Assembly (NCBI GenBank): GCA_015179045.1
Contig: WHUZ01000038.1
Coordinates: 434,001 to 498,000 of the forward strand
DNA length: 64,000 nt
DNA from: Kalaharituber pfeilii
Lineage: Eukaryota; Ascomycota; Pezizomycetes; Pezizales; Pezizaceae
Direction: 5' to 3'
This document shows, piece after piece, positions 22,327 to 33,489 of the stretch. Each line of letters begins with the position of its first letter. The first letter of the stretch is position 1. The notes under the pieces were generated by a model that was not told where the DNA came from, did no database searches, and saw only the letters and a program-made list of their open reading frames with translations. The position numbers and the translations under genes were made by a program.

Positions 22327-25300
22327 GATGATTGAGGTGAGTAAAGTGTTGATGATTCTTTGTCTCTTCTTGTTTTCAATTGTGATTCAGGTTCAAGATG
22401 AGAAATGCTAATGGAGATTGAGTGTCAATAGTTGAACAAGAGAATAAGTCTCGGGATTTCAGAGAAATCACTTACAACTTTTGTGTGGGTGCGGAGGAAA
22501 AGGAGATGAAAGTGATTCGATGAAGTCTGCACAAAAGATATAGCAAAGCCAGTTGGTACTGGCGTGATGTGAAGTACCCAGTGATGATTAGATCACAATG
22601 CTCCAGTTGGTATGACCATGCGTATTTCTGGAACTGCAGTGCCTGCTTGGTGACTACTAAGGCAAACAAAAACCAGGTAAGATACACTTCCTTGTTTTTC
22701 ATTGCACAAAGGTTTTATGATTTTACTAATACACACAAAAGAATAGACTGATGTCGGCCCCAAGACCACTGCAGGTTTGGCTTCCTACCAAAGTCGATGC
22801 CAAACAGTTACGATAGACACGGAGGCACTGCAGCCCCCAACTAATTGTTGGGGAGACACCGCAGGCGCCAACTAATGGTTGAGGGAGCCATCGCAACCCC
22901 CAACTAATGGTTGGGTGGCCCTGCAAAATGTGCATTCAATACAGCAGATCCTTATCTGGCATCAAGTGATGTCGGATATTGGATACTGAATCTATCATTC
23001 CCTTGGGTCACTGGAAGTTCAGCACAAGGGACATTTGTTTGCTCTTGCTACTGCTGATGAGCATGTTTGGAGTCTTGCCCAGGAGGTCGATACCAGATAT
23101 ACGTTTTGCAGCACAACACGTGATGGGTATTCCTTGTGGCAAGTGGAGTCGCAGGAGAACGGGTTGGAGGTGGCGAAGGAGGGAGCAGGAATATTGTGGT
23201 GGAGTATCATGTATGCTAATCATATCACTGCTGTTTTGATTCATGTACGAAAAAGGGGTGGATCCACACCCACCCACTGGTGGTGAAAGAGTAGCTACTG
23301 GTGGGTTGGGCGGTGGAGGAGCTGAGGGAGGAGAGGGAGATGGAAAAGGGGTTGACGATGGAGAGGAAGATGGAAAAGGAGTTGAAGAAGCCGGTGGGGG
23401 GGGCCTGGGGGACATTGGGAAACGAGCAATGGGGTGTGTAACTTACAGGCAGTAGCAGAGAGAGTTACGATTGTGCAGCGTAATTTTGATTCCTAGATTG
23501 AGTCTCCTACAGTTCTGTTTGTAGAATATCAAACATCATAGCAAAGCAATTTCTGCAACCAAGTCAATAACTCTGTGCTGCGATGTTCAGGATGATGCTC
23601 CTTGATAGTATACCAACGCCGACTCCGCCCTGCTATACACTAGAACAGCCGCTGAGGGAAGTAACCTACACGATACACCTTGCTCCTCTTGGTCAGTACT
23701 CACATGTGGCCCTGAAAACTCGGATTACCACACCTTCCCCTTCCTAACCACCTCTTTGCTACCCCTCCGCCACCGCCTCTTCTGCAACATCCGCTCCCTT
23801 CAGTGCAATGCGCATCTTCCTTGAAAATAACACCCAGCGCGCATGTGCATCACTAAGTTCATCTACAGCAGCGATCGCAGCATTTATCGTGAGGGGTTGT
23901 TAGTTACTACGGTACTTCTTTTCGCGTTCCATTTATCCAAACTTGTATACGTTGTACGTTTTGTACTAAGTGCCCATGCCCAAATCTAGATCTACGGTCT
24001 TTATGCTTCGTCGAATTCAGTTACCCTCCTAAAGCGTCATCAAACATTGGAGTGAGCGCCAACTGGTTTATCGATCTTAGCTTGCTGGTGGACGTATAAC
24101 CTCCTGACTATATACGAGAGATGGTAATCGAGCAGCCGGGTACACAATAGTTCAGGAGCGAACGCGGTCGGGACCAATGCCCATGCGGAAGAGTACTACA
24201 TGGACACAATTACAAACAGGCACTCTTTCCTGCGGCGAAATACAGAACGATCGAAAGGATCATGGAAAGCAATTGGATAGTACTGTTGTAGAGCCACAAT
24301 GGCAAGGTATAGGGTAAGTGTGGAAAGCAGAAGATGAGTAGACGGTTGGGGTGGAGGGTGGGGGGGGGGTAAGGTGAGGGTAGGTACTGATTCCCCTACA
24401 AGATTTCCCAATTATGTGTATACCGTTATGAGTACTTACTTTGCAATGGGCTGGACTACAGTGCTTCTATCAATTTGCTGCCGGTTGCAGTGCAAGAGCG
24501 GTACTTGGGGACGGAAGATGATGATAACTGCCATACACAAAATCCAAGAAAGCAGTCAATACATACATACGTTTTTGGTTCCAGCAATACATTCTTCGCT
24601 AAAGATCTATACAAAAACTACTATCCCTCCGGGTTTCAATAACAGTACTAAATGTCTTCAAAGTAGGTCAACTATTCCTCCGCCAGCCCAACAATATGTT
24701 GACATCTCTCCTCCTGCTAATGATATCTAGGAATACACCGCCTTGTCCGACGCAATGATGACTCTGGTAGTGCTACTGTACCTCCTCAAGCTGCTACCTT
24801 CATTACTTCTCGAACTCAGCTCCTGCTTTCCTCAACGATGACGGGACTAGTGGGAGGCATTTCACAATGCACGAGGCCTTAAATGAGGATAGTGATTTAT
24901 ATACTGAACGGGGTAGCTACAGGAGCGCTATATGGACGCAGAAAGGGTGCTATCTGAACGTTGGCGGAAAGCACCCATAGTATTTCCACGGCACACGGTA
25001 ACAAAATAACACGTTCTGAAAGAATTAAACATTCCAAAAAGTAGTGCCAGATAAGATAAGGAACAAATAACCGAATTCAGGCTCTTTATTTCCTCACCTT
25101 GTCCTGCCCGTCGCTTCCCAAGGGGACCGCGAAACTGCTTCTGGAACCTGGAAACATGGCTGAGAGATATTAGTTCTTGCACCCCAAACGTCCGAAGAGG
25201 CTATCGCTTGCATTCATTGGGAAAAATGATATTACTATTATTGAAGAGCATCAGTCTGTTAAAGGTGCACCTGGAGGGTAACAGGATATGTCAGACTCAT

Positions 25301-26350
25301 CTATAGGACGAGGGACAATCCATAGGCAATAGATCCTCAAGATTAGGTTGAATGTTATCAACCTTTTGAGCACTACACGGCTAGAATCGCAAAGGGTATT
25401 CACGAATAGTTGATATCTTTATAAAGAGATGTTTGTGCAGTAACATGGTACGATTACCTCCATCTTCGTTGTTAAAACGCAGCTAGACGAACACAGATCC
25501 GGAGAGCACAAACTACTTACACAGTCTTACAGTCTCAACCTCGCACACGGCACAATTCAGGTGAAGGGTTGTGGCTAGACGAAAAGATTTAGTCTCAAAT
25601 ATGCGCAAATGGAGAGACAACAATAACCGGAGTCATGCACTGTACCATAGGTCAGATGCACGAAGGGATAAACGACCAACATCCTAATACCGAAACATGT
25701 ATGCCATAACATGATAGGCTATGCTTATTTCCACCCCATACTCATTTCGGATGCATATTCATGCACATCCCCGGGCGACTTTTCTTGAACCGGGAAACCG
25801 CAGAAAGAGTAGGATGCCGTGGTTCAGGGTAAGCCCTGGACCCAGTGTTGGCTTTTTTTTCGGCTTTTTCTGTGGGGCCCCATAATCCCGCTACCCAGAT
25901 TATGGGAGGGAATAATCCGCGTCAGGTTGATTTTTTTGAGAGGAGTGTCCGGTACTTCGTGGTGAACTATGACAAGGAACGGGCTAAAGTGTGACATAAT
26001 TAAGTACAATATAAGTGAGAAGGCTCCTCCCTCCACAACTTCTGCAAACTTCCATCATCGCAACCTTCTATCCTGCCCATCCCTTTCCCAACCACCGTTG
26101 CGGTTACGAGTTAAGCTGCTATGAACGTTGGGGGGGAGGGGGGAAGCACCCTTGACAGTAAGCAAAAGCTAGCAGTCGGAGTTATTTTTATTCCTTAGCG
26201 ATGTTCGTTTTGTAGTCAACAGGTATACTCAAAGTTGACCTTGAGAACTTTTTTTCTGCAGGATATCACAACATTCAGCGAAGCTGGAACGTTTCAAGCA
26301 ACACAAATCGATAGAAGAATTGAGGAATATTTAATGGTATTAATTTTGTT
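22327..26350. other. 4-kb intergenic region, no convincing gene
   Basis: Frames are short. A plus-strand frame at 23035-23286 and an overlapping minus-strand proline-rich frame at 23415-23008 (SSTPFPSPSPPSAPPPP) could belong to an eroded gene, but neither has a recognised domain. Features seen are a palindromic minisatellite (22829-22924) and a G-run at 24359-24370. No LINE tail occurs here. Confidence 0.45.
22829..22924. repeat. Three-copy palindromic 31-32 bp minisatellite
   Basis: Units centred on CCCCAACTAATTGTTGGGG start their AACTAA cores at about 22839, 22870 and 22902. Each unit is a near-perfect palindrome. Confidence 0.8.
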
Positions 26351-26358
26351 GGTGTTTG

Positions 26359-26414
26359 CTCTGCTATGGTGAATAGCTGTAAGTGGGGTTATGTGATATA
26401 AAAAAAAAAAAAAA
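26359..26414 (+). mobile_element. Old LINE-B tail insertion
   Basis: CTCTGCTATGGTGAATAGC...GTGGGGTTATGTGATATA plus 15 A. All six stem positions still pair, several as G-U, although many bases changed. No clear target-site duplication. Confidence 0.7.
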
Positions 26415-28730
26415 CCCGTTGGCGGTGAAACCCTCCCTATATGAAAGGAAAATTGTGGATTGTTAAGTGATCGTTGAATATCCTAATCTTTTTAGCTAAT
26501 CTCGTCGCAGCGGCGCAGCCTGAAGAGGGGTATACGAATAACGATATTAAAACGAAAAGAAAAGAAAACCCTAATTATGAAGATGCTCTTCAGCCATGTT
26601 GTCTCGTCCTTATTTCCTTAGCCCTTCGCCTCCTTATTTATTCAAAACTTTGATAACTATTCCGCAATACGAGACACAGGACGGGAATTTTTGCAGTCGC
26701 CCCACGCTGTGGAACTGAAATCAGATCAAGCCAAATTTCTGAGATCAGGGATATAACAACTTTTACAGTCAATACACACCTCATGGAAATAACGAAATAT
26801 CTACGTTCATCCGAGTGGCTATTCAGATAACCAATTCTTCAAGATGGAGTCCCCCATATCGTCCTCTACCAGGCCCTCATGCAGAGCATTACCGTTGCCT
26901 CTCATGGATTCGCTAGATTTATGCAATAAGTATCGTGTTTTCAATCCAGGGATATCCAAGTCAGTGGAACCTCCTGGTGATCCATGTTTGCCGCTCGTCA
27001 ACATATACTTCACAGAAGGGGAGAAAGCGAGTATCCTATCCAGGGGAGCTGAAGTTCGCACTCAAAAGCTCATTGGCAAGATGGCGCATCCAAATATAGA
27101 GCAGCTAAAGATCTGGACATTACTAACACTATACTCTCTGGGTGGATCACCAACTATCTAGGGAATCGAATAGTGACATCGATAGCTGTCACTCAATATG
27201 CTCTACAAAAGCCCAGGTTGGAGATTAAGTTATAATCTATCTATTTCTAATATTGCTAACAGACTACTAGGCATCATGGGATCCAAATTTCAAGAAACCT
27301 CTATTGAAAGGATTACCAGTTCGTTAGTGGTGGTTCAAACCAAAGAGCGGGAGCGTTTGAATTTATATACCCAGATTCTGTTAGAAAGAATCCTTCTGAT
27401 CGGGTCCTATAGGACAACCTCCGATTCTCAAAACCTTGGCTGCATGGTTTTCAACAGACATATCATATTAGTCGATGACATGCAACCTTTTGAGGTCAAC
27501 AGATTCCCCGAGACTTCGTGACAGAGATCCAAGCAATGCATCAGGTCCTCCGACACAAACACAACTGCAGCCACTCTTGTGAAATGAAAAGCATGATACA
27601 GGGCTTCTACTAAAAGCTTTCGAGCATGTGCTATTGCACTACCAATTGATGGGAGTGCAGAAAACGAGATTTCTGTTTGAGGTATTGATGAGTTCTTGAT
27701 AGGCGATTGGCGTGAAGCGAGTGCTCGGGAACAAGAGGTTATACACTGTTCTACTGTACCTGGGAAGAAAGAGCGGGATCATGGGTCAAAGGATTGCTTT
27801 ACAAATGGGACGTTTAATTCAGATTCCAATGAGAGTGATGACAACGAGGAGTGACATTACACTGTTGATCAGGAGGTTGGCGGGGTGCTATCTAGACAAT
27901 CAAATTGGCCCTTGCAGTATTGCGGACAAGGAAACGAGTCCTTCCAGTGTTTTTCGAAGGCTGGTTCCATTGATTAGAGTTTAAATTTCCTTAGGCGAGG
28001 AAATCATGTCTTTAGAGTCACTCAGTCCAGGATTTGGCATGTTATTCAAGTTGTATGAAATCACTTTTTTTTCTAAGGCACTAACAGCGGGGGGTTACCG
28101 GTCCCCGCACAGCTCAACGTTGAATCAGGTTCTATTGTAGGAGCCTAAAGCAAACCTAACCAGTCTGTTGGTCAACCATGAATAATGTTTTTTTACCCGA
28201 ATGAATATATATTAAGCTATGTGTATACCATCAATCAGGAACAGTTATCTCATTTGCAGTATCATACAGCAAAGCTGTCACGCGCGGGGGGCGGGCGTTG
28301 CTAAGGGATACGACCAGTTCAGGGTAACAGTAGTCTCTCAAGCACTGAATACCAGAGGCTTGATAAACTTGACAGAAGAAGGCTTGACAGGAGAGGCTCG
28401 TGAGTGGCAGTTCAGCGGTTCCAGTTCAGCCGGTTCAACGGTGCCGGTTCAGCGGCGATGGCAGGCTTGGTGAAAAAGGAAGAGAGGAAGATCAGACGCA
28501 GAGAGGAAGATCAGATACTGAATAAGATTTAGTGGTTGGCAAGAATAACAAGAACATTGGACTGCGAGGAGCCATATGGGTCTATTAAGAAGGCAACAGA
28601 CAAGGAGAGGAAGAACTATATACATGAGGGCCAGATGGGGCCTTTATATACGATAGGCCCATTAGCCAAGAAACATAATACAAACATAGGCCTACTTTGG
28701 CAGGTAGGCGGGCTGTACTGGCAGCTGGCT
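26415..28730. other. Degenerate AT-rich region, small frames only
   Basis: Three consecutive plus-strand frames (26844-27161, 27198-27521, 27712-27984) might be remnants of one gene, for instance SNIANRLLGIMGSKFQETS. No domain was recognised and frames differ. No repeat tails were found. Confidence 0.35.
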
Positions 28731-28734
28731 AGCT

Positions 28735-29190
28735 ACCTATGGCTGGCCGGTTCCAATGAGCTTGCTGGCTGTCGGCAGGAGGACTGTAACTGACGGCTGG
28801 CTAGCTACCTATATAGTAGGGATCCGATGGCTTCGGAAAAAAGACATCCTCATCGGAGAAGGCAAGAAGACCAGCTCCGTCGTGGTCTACTTGGAGGACC
28901 TCAAGACATCGACAGGGTGCGACTTGGAGGGAGATGGCTCAAGGCGAGCCAGTACGAGACAGAGAGAGGAAGGAGATGAGACAGATGCTGGCCGCTCCCC
29001 CGCAATACACATATAGACCCGCGGGCCCCACATGTATTTAGTCGTTTAGTTAGTTTTTCCTTTGAAATAAACCCTCGCCATAGCCCGTAGGGCGGCATGC
29101 GAGTAATGAAATTAAAAAAAAAAAAAAAAAATAGCTACCTATAGCTAGCTGGTTCTATGAGCTTGTCGGCTGCCTGCAGGAGGGCTGTAA
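28735..29190. repeat. Two-copy about 65-bp tandem repeat, interrupted
   Basis: The unit TAGCTACCTATGGCTGGCCGG...GACTGTAA at 28733-28792 recurs after the LINE insertion at 29132-29190 with about 85% similarity by eye. The LINE-A derivative inserted at the start of the second unit. Confidence 0.65.
28814..29131 (+). mobile_element. Gag-only LINE-A derivative, second copy
   Basis: The 318-bp insert lies between copies of TAGCTACCTATA (28802-28813 and 29132-29143). It encodes GIRWLRKKDILIGEGKKTSS and VVVYLEDLK, then frame-broken gag, then directly a 3' UTR with ACATGTATTTAGT (also in the copy at 10832) and the A hairpin plus 18 A. As in that copy, RT coding sequence is absent between gag and UTR. 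Confidence 0.85.
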
Positions 29191-29199
29191 GGTACGGGC

Positions 29200-29407
29200 C
29201 CGGGGGAGGAGGAAATACGGAAACCCCCCAAAGACGGAGACAGAGACAGGGATACACTGGCAAAACTACTTGAATGGGTTGGATGGTCATAGGTGCGCGT
29301 GACACTTATTTTCCTGTTTACATTTCTTTCACATCTTATGTACCTAAACCTCGCCATAGCCCATAGGGCGGCACGCGAATAATGATATATATAAAAAAAA
29401 AAAAAAA
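29200..29407 (+). mobile_element. 5'-truncated LINE-A tail, 208 bp
   Basis: Flanked by the 9-bp duplication GGTACGGGC (29191-29199 and 29408-29416). It contains LINE-A 3' UTR, the hairpin CTCGCCATAGCCC...GCGAA and poly(A). Confidence 0.85.
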
Positions 29408-29430
29408 GGTACGGGCTGTGACAAAAGCTT

Positions 29431-29583
29431 TGTTACGGGTTCACCGCAACCGTAGGGCGGGCGGTCGGTGGATATACATATGCAAGCGATATGCGACGGA
29501 ATTGCAGTCACATAAATGTGCTATATAAGCTACGCAGAGGACTAGCAAGGATCGGCACGCGATTAATGAAATAAAAAAAAAAA
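29431..29583 (+). mobile_element. LTR fragment fused to LINE-A tail
   Basis: Bases 29431-29546 match the solo LTR at 5943 (TGTTACGGGTTCACCGCAAC through GCTACGCAGAGGACTAGC). The sequence then changes directly into ATCGGCACGCGATTAATGAA plus poly(A), the 3' edge of LINE-A. LTR sequence does not resume after the poly(A). This is consistent with a template-switch product, but a deletion after insertion is also possible. Confidence 0.65.
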
Positions 29584-29916
29584 TTTGCGAAAATCATATG
29601 TTACCTCTAGTGACATTCCTAGGAGCGGTGCCGTCGGTAATGTCATAATATGCATGTTGGCGCGCCGCAGTAGAAGTGCATGTGACAGTGGTGTCCCCTT
29701 AGTCCCGTGGAATTCAACTTCACTCGTGGCCATTATCTGACATTCATCATATCTTCTGCACTGTTCGTCAGATCAAATACACCGCCTTGAGTGCTAGCCG
29801 AACTTACCATGAACCCACCACCCACACAATTGGGCAATTGCCATATCAATATCCAACGTGAGTCCAGATTGCAGTCGCAACCCTGTTCGCGCTTATTGTC
29901 CTTATATATGCGAGTC

Positions 29917-29978
29917 TTTTTTTTTTTTTTTTTTTTTTTCACGTGACCCCGCTTGTAGCGGTTCGCCATGGCAGGGCG
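29917..29978 (-). mobile_element. LINE-B hairpin-only insertion
   Basis: A 62-bp insert (poly(T), CACGTGACCCCGC...GGCAGGG) between copies of TATATGCGAGTC (29905-29916 and 29979-29990). Its 5' end lies at the CCCTGCC hairpin base, with two extra bases. Confidence 0.9.
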
Positions 29979-30570
29979 TATATGCGAGTCACCTCAGTTC
30001 CAACATTACAGAGACGTATCGCCACCACTCCCTGTAGCCTGCCCAGAGTAAGAAAAGTCGTTAGTATCGTCCCCTGTTCCTCGCCGATTCCTCTATTGGA
30101 TCAAATGTGCCCCAACTGGCTGGGAGCATGCAAAGATACCAAGTGAAAATACCCAAGGAAACAAACATAAATTGATCGCACAATATATATATATTTCCCT
30201 CCCTTCTTTCGAACGCGGAAAATGATTGGCGGACTGTCGATATCAGGTCCGTTCTGGCCACTACACCCAAAGGATACGATTGGCCAATATGGTAAGCTGA
30301 CACTAGACCTATATACCGGATTGAGTAATAATTAGATCCCGGAAGTGAATTGTCATGATCTCTATGTCACTACTCATGTACGCATTCTCAAGTCGCCTCT
30401 TTGTTGTAGTAAAAAGCGAAAGCAAATTTTATCTTCAATCGAGTTCAAATGGTCTATGAATGCTAAACGGACCTCAGGTGCAAGGTCTATCGATTTCTTA
30501 GCACTTCCTGCACTTTCAAAATTTCGGTGACTGCTTTTGAGGCTACGGGAATCCACACCAACTTTATTCC

Positions 30571-30917
30571 TGTTGTAAGAACCAAGTTGATTGATTAAAG
30601 TTCAACCTACGTACAGGAGGAAATTCGAGACCTATTTATAATTGAGGTCTCGAGTACAAAGAAAATGTAGATATTTCCAAATAAGGAATGAAGAAGCAAG
30701 TCACGTGTATGTAACGTGATGCTCACATGACTTTAGAAATATCTAGAAGTGTCAAGAGTAAAGAACGCAGAGACAGAAATATCTAGAATGCATGATGCAT
30801 GACAAATGAATACATGACGTATAAGAGAAAACTAGAAAGTAGTAGAATATTAGAGAATGATATAGAAGAACAGAACCGGGTGGAAAGACTGAACGTTGTA
30901 CTATACCATTTTCAACA
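30571..30917 (+). mobile_element. Solo LTR, TGTTGTAAGAA type
   Basis: The 347-bp element runs from TGTTGTAAGAACC to CCATTTTCAACA and is flanked by ATTCC (30566-30570 and 30918-30922). A relative in opposite orientation lies at 36908-37360. Five-base duplication and TG...CA ends identify it as an LTR; the family is not assigned. Confidence 0.88.
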
Positions 30918-31178
30918 ATTCCGTCACCATTTAACTTAGCTACCTTTTTCTATATTCATTTGAGAGTGCAAAGAGCTTAGTCTCATACCAAAGGGCTATA
31001 GTTGAGGATAGTGATGTAGTATTTAGTGTATGTGATCCTTTGCTATGTAAGAGGGGGATTGAATGCTATACTTTCCCTACATATCATTGAAAACGGTGTA
31101 GCCATCAAATATTCTCCAAATATTCAGGCACATCTGCTGTATATTCCGCAATTTACCTGATGTTGCTAGCATGCCTTA

Positions 31179-31443
31179 GCCTCGTCCCCAGGCGGTTGCC
31201 CTGCCATGGCGAACAGCTACAAGCGGGGTCATGTGACATAAAAAAAAAAAAAAAAAGTCCCCAGGCGGTTGTAGAAGCCTGAGATTAGCTAATCGGGTGA
31301 TCACGTGAGTGCCAAGAACTGTAAATGTAATAAAAACATACAACCATTTAAATGACAGTTTTTATTACATTTACAGTTCTTGGCACTCACGTGATCACCC
31401 GATTAGCTAATCTCAGGCTTCTACAAACGCCTGGGGACGAGGC
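31179..31443. mobile_element. Near-perfect foldback MITE, mariner-like
   Basis: The element starts GCCTCGTCCCCAGGC, ends with the complement, and has TA on both sides (31177-31178 and 31444-31445). Without its LINE-B insert it is 192 bp, with arms of about 85 bp differing at one position (GGCGGTTG versus GGCGTTTG). The spacer is only about 20 bp. TA duplication suggests Tc1/mariner mobilisation. Confidence 0.9.
31199..31256 (+). mobile_element. LINE-B hairpin-only insertion inside the MITE
   Basis: 58 bp, starting exactly at CCCTGCCATGGCGAAC and ending in poly(A). It is flanked by the 15-bp duplication GTCCCCAGGCGGTTG (31184-31198 and 31257-31271), so it postdates the MITE. Confidence 0.95.
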
Positions 31444-31906
31444 TACCCCCCCACGTACTACATCAACAAATACCATAATTCGGATTCGCTCCACCAGCCA
31501 AAAGAGACAGCAAGAAAATTCGAAGGAAAACAGTGCGCTTTTCGCCGCTATTGGTATTACGGACCAATTGAGCTTTCACGTCACCTGCGACGACCATTTG
31601 CAACTCCAATTCCCACGGATACTCGGAGGTTTATTGTTTTTCGTTTAGAGTGGGAGAAAAATTCAATTTACCCAAGAAGCAACGTGGTGAGTCGGCAAAC
31701 TTGGCTGCGGAGAAATGTCACTAGAATACTGATTTCAATGCAAGCTTTGCCTTTTTCCAGCAGGTCAAACAGCATCTCGACATCGGAATCGGCAGCGGGA
31801 AGGCCTACGGTCTATCTCGCCTTGACACATACTTCCCCACAACCTCATCCCCATTCTCCTCCCGCTATAACGGCATTTCCTCCAGCGCTCACCCTACAAA
31901 TACACC

Positions 31907-33489
31907 ATGGCCCCTTTCCTCCCACCCGAACTCATCTCAGAAATCCTTAGCTCAACCCCTCCCCTCCCCCGCAGTACCCTGCTCGCTGTCTGCAACACCA
32001 ACAAGTTCCTCCGCAGCCTTGCGCTCCCGCATCTCTACCATACCATCTCCTTCACCTGGTCTGACCCGCGGCTCGACCACTTCCACCGTCCGCTGAATTA
32101 TCTTCTCCGTTCTCTTGTCAACTGTCCCTCTCTAGCCCGGTACATACGTCATCTCGAGCTAGTGCGATGGAACCTAGAGGATCCAGGCGCTGGGATCACA
32201 GCGGGAGAGTCCAAGATATTCATCAAGTCCGAAGTCAAAAGATTGCGGAGGTTGCTAGTGAAGGAGGGATTAGATGCCGAGTGGTGGATTGAGAAACTGA
32301 GAAAGGGTCACTGGACGCGAGCGCCGCGGTGATATTGCTTCTTGTGGCGATTTCGAATAGGGAGGGTGCACAAGCCGGCGGCGGTCTTCGCGAGCTCAGG
32401 TTGACGCTGGACCATGTGACGCTGGACTATGGGGGTGGGCGGACGCAGCCTGAATGTATGTGGAAGATGCTGTCGCATCTTCTTGAGCCTTCCCAGAGAT
32501 CCTGCTCCCTAAGTTTATCGGACATCCAAGTGCACGGCCAAGCATTCCCGTTCCTGAAGAAGGCCATGATAAAGGCAACCCGGTACCCGAACCCAATGCG
32601 ATTGCAGGATTATGACTGCGACCTGAAAGATTTTGCAGTCCCATTCCTTTTCCATTCTGGCCTAGAAGACCTAGAACTGTCGGCCTTAGATAAAGGCCCT
32701 CTCATTTGGGACGAGGCACTCTACACTATCCCAAACTCAGAAACCGTTGTGCATTTATCACTTACCAATGCGCACCTTCCAACCCTGAAATCATTGCTAG
32801 CCTGCACACCAAACCTATCCACACTCTGTTACACTCACCTCCGAAACATCATTATCACCGAGCACCGGTGGGTTGATTACTTCGTTCTTGGCTCCGCACT
32901 CAGCCACGTCAAGGATACCTTGACAACGCTTACCCTCCGCACTTTCATGTTCGGCTCATTGGACCTAAGCACGATGATACTAGGGACTGAATGTGGCTTC
33001 AGGGGCGATGCTCGGGCTCTCTCGCTGTCGGGATTCACCAAGCTGCGGGACCTGACCACCAACTTGAGTCTTCTGCTGGGCCTCAATAATGAGAGCGGAA
33101 TGAGTTTATCCCAGGCGCTCCCGGAGGGGCTAGAGGTTCTGAGACTTGTTGACGAGCTCCAGCCGCTGGATGGGTGTTGGTGGGAGCTAGAGCAGGCTGC
33201 GAACATCGTGGGGCAGTACATGCGGGAGAGGGGCAAGGGGACGTTCGGTGGCAAGGGCAGGCTTGAGAAGGTGGTGTTTGTATCGGATTGGGAGAGATGG
33301 CAGGACCCAGATGTTCCGGGATGGTACGGCATGGACCCGTCAAATGACATCGCGAGGGTGGCAAATGAGACGGGAGTGGTTGTGCAGTATGCATGGACAT
33401 ACGAGCACTGTAACTGGTATTCTTCGTTTGTTGGGAAGGATGATCATGACTGGATGACACAGGCAGGGGCCAGTGTGTATTTGTTGTAA
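31907..33489 (+). CDS. F-box protein, interrupted by a frameshift
   Basis: The N-terminal frame (31907-32332) begins MAPFLPPELISEILSSTPPL and continues ...LLAVCNTNKFLRSLALPHLY, the F-box helix pattern at residues 3-45. F-box proteins recruit substrates to SCF ubiquitin ligases through Skp1. The second frame, open from 32293, continues AVILLLVAISNREG and runs to 33489 with irregular leucine-rich stretches (LRELRLTLDHVTL, LEDLELSALDKG, TVVHLSLTNAHLP, LEVLRLVDELQP), the expected substrate-binding part. Together they would give about 527 residues. The frames overlap and differ by one base near 32293-32328 in a purine-rich tract, so a one-base indel (mutation or sequencing error) is likely; no intron signals lie there. 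The region is intron-free and otherwise intact. Confidence 0.8.
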
